This document shows, piece after piece, positions 6,929 through 11,998 of a stretch of DNA of 11,998 nt. A program made the position numbers and the translations under genes. The first letter of the stretch is position 1. Each line of letters begins with the position of its first letter. Under the pieces are notes generated by a model. The model had not been told where the DNA came from. It searched no databases and was given only the letters and a program-made list of their open reading frames with translations. The stretch is from Cephalothrix spiralis (taxonomy: Eukaryota > Nemertea > Palaeonemertea > Archinemertea > Cephalotrichidae): the NCBI GenBank assembly GCA_032353305.1, contig JAUCNG010339956.1, positions 1 to 11,998 on the forward strand, written 5' to 3'.

Positions 6929-8117
6929 CTGAAACGCAAAGAAAATATTGTTTTAGACATTTAGATGTTAACTGGTAAACTTTTTGTAGAAAGCCATATT
7001 TGGCATACCCTTTTTTTGTGTATAAAGGAATTATCCGATAGCTGAATGATATCGAAATGAATAAGTTTGTACTGATATCGACCATAGTGGTTGAAAATGT
7101 CAAAAAATTCAAATTCGTTCTCGAGAAATGGCATTCACTATTTATCCTAAAGCCGAGTTCAAGATATTTTCCATTATTCACATTTAATTCTTTGTTCAAT
7201 TTTTGAAATCAAGTTCCTATAGATGCTTGTCATTATGCACAGAAAGGGCGTACGATATTCAATTGCCAAGGTCATTCGTAAAGCATTCAATTTTTAGGTA
7301 TACCAAGATTGTCTTTATCACTTAAATATTTAAGTTATGATTTACTACATCATGAGAAACTCGGCCTCTGATTGGTCAGAATCCAGTCACGTGATCGCGA
7401 TTATCGGTTAATAATTTGGTAGTCCATATTTGATCAATAAATCTCTTCGATAATTAGACGATAATGGTATAATTTGCTGTTGTAAATAATTTTAGTCGCA
7501 GTATAAACATCTTAACTTTCATTTTGGCCGCAGTTATTCGGAAATTATTCGCAGATTAACCAGATAAACGTCTCGCCTTCGGCTTGACGTTTATCAGTTA
7601 ATCTACGATTTATTTCAGATAACCGCGGCCAAAATGAAAGTTTAGGTATAAGGATCTAAATAATCTATAGGTCCTTGATTCATTCTCTAGAAAGGGCGGT
7701 TAATATTTAACACGAAGATATTTGTTCTAATATGTAGGTACTTTTTGAAAACTAAGCTGTTAATCACAGTCTGTTCATTAAAAAGGGCGTTTATTATTAA
7801 AATTCAATTTCAGTTAAAGATAAAGATGGTTTAACTTCTTTCTCCATAAAGGGCTAGCTATATCAATTCACTGTTTTTAATCATATTTCACTCCCTGCTT
7901 TTAATAATAAATTTTAAGTAGGAGTATGAAGATGGTTTTTGCTTTTCGCGTTTCTCTAGAAAAGAAAGTGTGCTTAATGCCAAATTCCCGGTATAATAGA
8001 ACTAAGTTCATAGATTAACATTATACCTATTTCTAGTGAATGAAACGTGTGTGATACTGCTGATAACGCTGGAAGTTTAAGCTGATGATGCATGATAACA
8101 TTAAGATTAAGACATAC
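6929..8117 (-). other. NUP85 intron, 1189 bases, carries a foldback element
   Basis: This is the longest NUP85 intron in the window. It holds the near-perfect foldback at 7514-7642 and, at about 7365-7395, a close pair of GATTGG (inverted CCAAT box) and CACGTG (E-box) that may belong to the same insertion. The rest is AT-rich without coding potential. Confidence 0.6.
7514..7642. repeat. 129-bp foldback (palindromic) element
   Basis: Left arm AACTTTCATTTTGGCCGC (7514-7531) pairs with right arm GCGGCCAAAATGAAAGTT (7625-7642), with one mismatch. Pairing continues inward through TTAT, then AGATTAA with TTAATCT, then a perfect GATAAACGTC with GACGTTTATC. At the centre is GCC-TTC-GGC (7575-7583). 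Single-base bulges and mismatches are scattered. The DNA or RNA could fold into a near-continuous stem of about 60 bp. It is likely a foldback or MITE-type insertion. Confidence 0.85.
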
Positions 8118-8201
8118 TCAAGTTTTTTAAATTCTAGTTGTCCTCCACGATGTAATAGATCCGTAAGATGTGCAACAAACCACCAGTTACTGAACAAAGT
8201 A
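8118..8201 (-). CDS. NUP85: NUP85 exon, SNWWFVAHLTDLL block
   Basis: Acceptor catttcag at 8202 and donor CTTGA/gtatgt at 8117. The exon has one leading base, 27 codons and two trailing bases. It encodes TLFSNWWFVAHLTDLL, which is nearly identical to vertebrate SNWWFVAHLTDLLDH. The leading T completes a Ser codon from the previous exon's AG, reproducing the vertebrate KECS junction. Confidence 0.94.
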
Positions 8202-8279
8202 CTGAAATGATAAGAAATTAATTTTTAAACATTTCTACATCTTTACTCATGCACCCCATTTCAGGGTTCAAATTACTTC

Positions 8280-8525
8280 TTGAACTAAATTTCTATAAAT
8301 TTCCCAGACTTTTCCAGGGAATTTTGTTATTAAAAAGGAACAAAAGAAGATAAATTAATTTTGGGGATATTATCGCTTTAAAGCAAGCATTTAAGTTATG
8401 CACAGAATTAAGCTCTCGAAATTCCCTGACATTTCCAAATTTGGGCTTATTTTACATATAATTCCCTGCAATAACTTTTTTGCCCCTTAAAAAATCAATG
8501 ATTTTTCCAGGTTTTCCAGACAACG
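8280..8525 (-). repeat. Degenerate CCTGGAAAA-type repeat, inverted copy
   Basis: On the minus strand this stretch reads TCTGGAAAACCTGGAAAAA, TTTGGAAATGTCAGGGAATT and CCTGGAAAAGTCTGGGAAAT at intervals. These resemble the pair at 490-507 and 559-576, in opposite orientation. It lies in the NUP85 intron 8202-8777. The open frame at 8480-8683 (+) partly overlaps it and is not supported as a gene. Confidence 0.5.
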
Positions 8526-8777
8526 TTAAAAGATGGGAATATAACATTGAACTTAGTCTGCAGCACCTCTTACACAATTGCTTTAAATGCGGTTTGACGG
8601 CCGATTTTCAGGGGGAAATAACTATGATGTCAGTTTTCCGTTTAAATGTCAATATCGATAAGTCAAATAAATCGATTTTATGATAAACTTGTTGGGTTCT
8701 AAAATAAAAACGCAAGACTGGTAAATTGGTAATGTAAAGCCAGATATCATAAATGAACTAAAGTCTTAAATATTTAC

Positions 8778-8875
8778 CTGCATTCCTTGATGAGCTGATG
8801 TACGTCAAATTCTAGTAAGCTTGAAATAATAGTATCCAGATTTAAAGAACTATCACCACAGCCATCTGTAAGGCT
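8778..8875 (-). CDS. NUP85: NUP85 exon, LEFDVHQLIKEC block
   Basis: Acceptor gtgttttag at 8876 and donor TGCAG/gtaaat at 8777. The exon has 32 codons and two trailing bases. It encodes LNLDTIISSLLEFDVHQLIK then EC, matching vertebrate [21 protein letters not shown]. Another AG at 8866-8867 could shift the exon start but would break phase with the exon upstream as called. Confidence 0.92.
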
Positions 8876-9611
8876 CTAAAACACAAGGGAATAAAAAAAT
8901 TAATTGATATTTTAAAAGTAATTTATACATTTGGATAAATCTTGTCATACCACAAATAAGGACCATAAATGTATTTCAGTAACTCTCTGATAAAAATGTC
9001 GTGGGTAGAGAACCCAAGACATTTTTATTTGGGGTATATTAAAAAACATTTGAAATTAACTTGTTAAAAAGTTTGGGGGGGGGAGTGTTATTTTGAAATT
9101 TTCCAAAATGTCAGGTATGTACTTCTTTCGGAAAATATACGTTGTTCTGAATAATGGAAATCAAAAATTTGCAAATTTGTACACGGGTTACAGAATTGCG
9201 GATTTTAGATCGCTCACAACTCAGAAGATAATAGGGTTAGGACCATGAAACCTTGACCTACCCCATGGTTTTCCTACCCAAGGAATTCAAAAATATTTTT
9301 TTTCTATCTAAATCAGAAGTGCCTTAAATAAAAAAACGGCCTTTGTTGAGGTGCCGCTTAAAAATGGTATCCGCTTTGCTTAATTTTGAGAATTCTAATT
9401 GGGCTAGGGTAATGAAATTTTGATGTAAATAGGGGTTTTCGACGTCAGGGAATAGAATGGTGCACATAGTTTTATGATTAGGCTATGAGAACTGGCACTT
9501 CGGTATGATACTGGTGCTGAAATCTATAGGTGCGAAAATGAAGTACAACTTGACACTTATTTTAGCAGTGACGTCAGAAAAATATCTCTGCATAAGATAT
9601 AAAGTACATGC
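8876..9611 (-). other. NUP85 intron, 736 bases, apparent GC-AG type
   Basis: The donor on the minus strand is AAG/gcatgt (9611-9606) and the acceptor is ttttag at 8876. It contains the hairpin 8990-9028 and a 9-G run at 9075-9083. The upstream frame stays open past the donor to 9483, which explains a longer spurious reading. Confidence 0.55.
8990..9028. repeat. Perfect-loop hairpin in a NUP85 intron
   Basis: AAAAATGTCGTGGGT (8992-9006) pairs with ACCCAAGACATTTTT (9012-9026) with one mismatch around a 5-base loop, and two flanking A-T pairs extend it to 17 positions. The stem is too short for a typical microRNA precursor. It may be a small foldback or a chance palindrome. Confidence 0.7.
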
Positions 9612-9743
9612 CTTAGAATAATGCTCCAATTCGTAGGATTTAACTGTAGGGTGTTGATATAACAATATTGATGGTAATGCGAAATACCAAGGCTGTAGAA
9701 TATCAGTTAATTCATTAAATACATCAGGATCACCACTGAGGAT
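9612..9743 (-). CDS. NUP85: NUP85 exon, LLYQHPTVK block
   Basis: Acceptor tttctttcag at 9744. The exon is 44 codons in phase 0. It encodes ILSGDPDVFNELTDILQPWY, then SILLYQHPTVKSYELEHYSK, matching vertebrate [20 protein letters not shown] and RLLYSNPTVKPIDLHYYAQ. No GT donor gives a good join. A GC donor, TCTAAG/gcatgt, sits exactly at the right phase and gives a near-gapless match to the next exon, so I end the exon at 9612. The weaker GT alternative GAC/gtcact would add residues with no counterpart. Confidence 0.85.
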
Positions 9744-10028
9744 CTGAAAGAAACAAATATTTGTTTAAACAATATAAATTCAAGGAATTTGTCAAGATAA
9801 CACGTAACATATTTCTAAAACTGAATTTGAAACACGATACTTGTACAACACATTGTACATTTTCACCGATTATTTAAGTATTTAAGTATTTTTTATGATA
9901 ATTTTCAAATTCCACTGAAGTATTCGCGTTAGCAGCTCCAAAATTGAACTTTCATATACCCAGTACTTCTTCAGAAACACAGGTGTGATGTTCTGTACAT
10001 AGAAGAGAAAATAATTTAAAAAACTTAC

Positions 10029-10166
10029 CCGACATATTTTTTCTAAATGTTTTGTTTCTTCGGTATTTGATGAAACCAATCGTCGATCTTCGAGACAAGC
10101 TGAACATTCTTGTTGCCAATGCCGCCATCTCAGATCAAATTCTGATAAAGATTGTGACGCGAGATT
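10029..10166 (-). CDS. NUP85: NUP85 exon, FDLRWRHWQQEC block
   Basis: Acceptor tactccag at 10167 and donor TCGG/gtaagt at 10028, both strong. The exon is 46 codons in phase 0. It encodes SLSEFDLRWRHWQQECSACL then HLEKICR, matching vertebrate [20 protein letters not shown] and HLESLCK. An upstream ATG in the open frame lies in the intron and is not a start. Confidence 0.93.
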
Positions 10167-10543
10167 CTGGAGTACAAAAATTATCATTCATTCATTCATG
10201 AAAATTCTCTTCGTATATTTAAATGTATTTATCATTTTTGATGAATAAATAAACTAAATATTCATCAGGAGAGGTCTTGAAAAAAATTACAACACTCATG
10301 ATGAAAAAATTTACAAAACGACTTTTGGTACCCCCCCCCCTGAAAATGACCACTTTATAAATTTTTGCCTTAAACGGTGTTTATGGGTGTCGGTAAATAT
10401 TAGCCTGACAAAATTTTCAAAATTTGCGAAAAAATAATAATAATACAGGCTCAATTTGTTAGAAATTTTAGGAGTGATTATATAACTTTAAGACGATGAT
10501 CCATGACCAAAGAAAATAACATAAGTGCATCTGTTTTGCTTAC
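10167..10543 (-). other. NUP85 intron, 377 bases, simple repeats only
   Basis: It contains a short CATT tandem (10185-10199) and a run of ten C at 10331-10340. No coding potential was seen. Confidence 0.55.
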
Positions 10544-10669
10544 CTGAATATTAGGCATTTTACGAAGTAACTCATCAAGATACTGAATAGCATCCTGATT
10601 CCGGGTGTGCCGTTTACCTAATAGACTTCTAGCCTCATCTATATGTCCAGTGCATACACACATGTAAAT
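10544..10669 (-). CDS. NUP85: NUP85 exon, GHIDEARSLL block
   Basis: Acceptor ccattttcag at 10670 and donor TTCAG/gtaagc at 10543. The exon is 42 codons in phase 0. It encodes CTGHIDEARSLLGKR then LDELLRKMPNIQ, corresponding to vertebrate LQGRMDEARQMLSKE and MGDLMRTMPIL. The exon begins IYM, so the ATG in the open frame is internal. Confidence 0.92.
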
Positions 10670-10852
10670 CTGAAAATGGATAACGTATCATCAAAAAGAA
10701 AACTTCACCCCAATCAAAACTATGTAATTTATTTACAAAACATGTATGATTGCTAGTGAAGACTTTCCTTCCCAATAAAAAAGATTTGCAAATCCGTTCA
10801 TAAATAAGGCAGCTACGTTGATTTTCCTCAAGATCCAAAAAGTTCAAACTCC

Positions 10853-10873
10853 CCGTTGATTATAAATCAACGG
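10853..10873. repeat. 21-bp perfect palindrome
   Basis: CCGTTGATT (10853-10861), a 3-base centre ATA, and AATCAACGG (10865-10873) pair perfectly. A second palindrome follows 27 bases later at 10901-10917. The pair is probably part of a small foldback insertion. Confidence 0.75.
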
Positions 10874-10965
10874 ACTTTTGTTTTTTTATTTTTTGGGCCA
10901 TTGGACAACGGGTCCAAAAAGGTTTACCGTTCCTTTTATGTTTTCCTGTAAAATGAATGCTATGT

Positions 10966-11228
10966 GAGGGTCTAAAGGGGGGTACGTTTCCCGCCTCCCG
11001 ATAAAAAAATAATAGATTTTCCCGCTCCCGCTAAGCAGAAATGTCTTCTAGCTAGACGCCAAAATATCGGATATTGAGTAACAAAATACTTTATATGCTT
11101 TGCATCCTCTTTTCCCGCTTCCCACTTCCGCTATATCACTTTTTCCGCTTCCCGCTAACGTTAACTATTTCAATTTTCCGTTCCTAATTTTTGGCCCTTT
11201 TTACGCTATACCCCTTCTTTAGACCCTC
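10966..11228. mobile_element. MITE-like element with GAGGGTCTAAAG ends
   Basis: GAGGGTCTAAAG at 10966-10977 is matched by its exact inverse CTTTAGACCCTC at 11217-11228. Similarity continues inward (GGGGGGTACG against AAGGGGTATAGCG). The 263-base interior has no coding frame but repeats a TTTCCCGCTCCCGCTA-type motif about four times. CTAT occurs close to both outer edges, a possible target duplication, though not exactly abutting. The size and ends suit a non-autonomous DNA transposon. Confidence 0.6.
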
Positions 11229-11350
11229 CTATTTCTAAAGGCTGTGATTATGCATAGTGCAAGAAATGTGCCGTGTTATGAGAATCAAATGTAATATGGT
11301 CTGGTGGTTTAATTTCAAGTTTCAACAGCAACATGTGTAATAATACTTAC

Positions 11351-11466
11351 GCAATTCCAATATTCTGTATCATTTGATTGTTCGCCATTTAATACCATGC
11401 GCAGAAACTCAACAAAGCCGGAATGAATTTTAACCCAATCAAGGAGTTTCAGCACCAATATACCAG
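11351..11466 (-). CDS. NUP85: NUP85 exon, LLDWVKIH block
   Basis: Acceptor gaactctag at 11467 and donor TTGC/gtaagt at 11350. The exon has two leading bases and 38 codons. It encodes GILVLKLLDWVKIH then SNDTEYWNC, which matches vertebrate GPLLLHLLDWVRLH and the following FWN. The leading CT needs one base from an exon beyond 11998. This is the most upstream NUP85 exon I can see. Confidence 0.9.
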
Positions 11467-11998
11467 CTAGAGTTCGAAAAATACAAATAATTATTGCATA
11501 CATTGCATATTTAAAGAACCCAGTTCAGAAGACAAACTTCATAAAGTCTAGAAGTGACCTTTATGCAACGATCCAAGAAAATAAACTGTCGGCCATACCG
11601 AGATTGACGCGTATCGGCCATCTTGGCGATTTGTCTGCCGGAGTCACGACAAGGTATTGGGCGTGATTATCGATGAGCATCAGCTCAACAAAAAAGTTAC
11701 CTGGTTAGTAACTGTTGTACAAGTATATATATTTGAGGGGGTAACGGGCACTCACTGTACACGTTACCGATATTTGGTTTTCACGTTTCATGCAACGAAA
11801 AAAATTTGTTTTTATCTTTCACGTTGCACGTTAGCTTGCAAATGACTGCCAAAGGCTTGCACGCTGCACTAACAATAAAAAATTTCACACGATGCAAGTT
11901 AACATGGTTTTGGGAGTTTGGCTCACCTGCACGAATTTAAACTGTTAACCCCTCCTAAATATATACATAAATAAACTACGAAAGCTTGCAATTAAGTT
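11467..11998 (-). other. NUP85 intron to the window edge
   Basis: At least 532 bases. I searched the minus strand for the preceding conserved exon (a W-H-L-C-E-type block) and found none, so it lies outside the window. The stretch includes a TIR-like element at about 11723-11966 and, at 11607-11622 on the minus strand, a Kozak-like CCAAGATGGCCGA that opens a 36-codon frame of no recognised family. Confidence 0.5.
11723..11966. mobile_element. Second MITE-like element, degenerate inverted ends
   Basis: The left end GTATATATATTTGAGGGGG (11723-11741), followed by TAACGG, resembles the inverse of the right end, which on the minus strand from 11966 reads GTATATATTTAGGAGGGG then TTAACAG. The interior repeats TTTCACGTT and TTGCACG-type words several times, a design like that of the element at 10966. 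The ends match with small gaps, so boundaries are approximate. Confidence 0.4.

Larger units (their letters stand above)
10670..11350 (-). other. NUP85 intron, 681 bases, repeat-rich
   Basis: It holds the palindrome 10853-10873, a smaller one, TTGGAC-AACGG-GTCCAA, at 10901-10917, and the terminal-inverted-repeat element 10966-11228. No coding sequence was seen. Confidence 0.6.
4911..11466 (-). other. NUP85: NUP85 gene, ten internal exons, both ends missing
   Basis: NUP85 is a scaffold nucleoporin of the Y (Nup107-160) complex. Its alpha-solenoid forms part of the cytoplasmic and nuclear rings of the nuclear pore and pairs with SEH1. Exons read on the minus strand: 11466-11351, 10669-10544, 10166-10029, 9743-9612, 8875-8778, 8201-8118, 6928-6863, 6304-6254, 5639-5539 and 5028-4911. 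They total 1030 coding bases, about 343 residues, roughly the middle half of the about 650-residue vertebrate protein. The family is shown by ordered conserved blocks recalled from vertebrate NUP85: LLDWVKIH, GHIDEA, FDLRWRHWQQEC, LLYQHPTVK, EFDVHQLIKEC, SNWWFVAHLTDLL, GSNLREYLLLEY, LWQVAADYFDQCPE, EKIPLDTEKKA and LGSALSWC. All junctions are in phase (0,0,0,0,2,2,2,2,1). Missing are the N-terminal exons, beyond 11998, including most of the SEH1-binding part, and the last 140-150 residues. Confidence 0.9.

Noticed and set aside
6822-7199. 125-codon minus-strand open frame as a gene
   Set aside because: It spans a real NUP85 exon (6863-6928) in a different frame and continues through intron; composition is AT-noncoding.
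7304-7325. DNLG-like reading as the conserved NUP85 C-terminal helix
   Set aside because: Out of order between two earlier exons, and the frame stops at once.
8480-8683. 67-codon + strand open frame
   Set aside because: Starts within the degenerate CCTGGAAAA repeat, no homology seen, no splice or poly(A) support.
10331-10340. Ten-C run as a regulatory G-quadruplex
   Set aside because: A single homopolymer tract without the four spaced G runs; a simple sequence tract is enough.
11657-11845. 62-codon + strand open frame
   Set aside because: Overlaps the TIR-like element, with no conserved features.

Overview
This window looks like an AT-rich invertebrate nuclear genome, most likely a mollusc or another lophotrochozoan. 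The evidence is a spliced nuclear pore gene with GT-AG introns, a large intronless ankyrin-repeat kinase gene, and many small palindromic or terminal-inverted-repeat elements in the introns. The taxon is an inference. There is no bacterial gene organisation, rRNA, tRNA or CRISPR.

Layout. Positions 2-360 hold two weak candidate exons of an unrecognised + strand gene. Positions 361-1197 are AT-rich with a degenerate repeat. Positions 1224-4442 (minus) hold a complete single-exon gene for a 1072-residue protein with about 17 ankyrin repeats, a linker and a protein kinase domain with the main catalytic motifs. A TATA-like box lies upstream and a poly(A) signal sits 20 bases after the stop. Positions 4911-11466 (minus) hold ten consecutive internal exons of NUP85, a Y-complex nucleoporin. 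They were found by reading the minus strand for short conserved blocks between splice sites. All nine internal junctions keep frame, and the translated blocks follow the vertebrate order. One intron appears to use a GC-AG donor. The first exons lie beyond 11998.

The NUP85 introns carry a 129-bp near-perfect foldback (7514-7642), two small terminal-inverted-repeat elements (10966-11228 and about 11723-11966), a hairpin (8990-9028), a 21-bp palindrome (10853-10873), and an inverted relative of a degenerate repeat seen near 475-576.

The main open question is the 3' end of NUP85. About 140-150 conserved C-terminal residues are not found to the left of 4911. Either the gene continues past position 1, so that the ankyrin-kinase gene is nested in one of its introns on the same strand, or the gene ends early in a phase-compatible alternative last exon (4621-4735) that carries AATAAA at its stop. 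The ankyrin-kinase and NUP85 have no evident functional link. All comparisons with known proteins are from memory; no database search was run.
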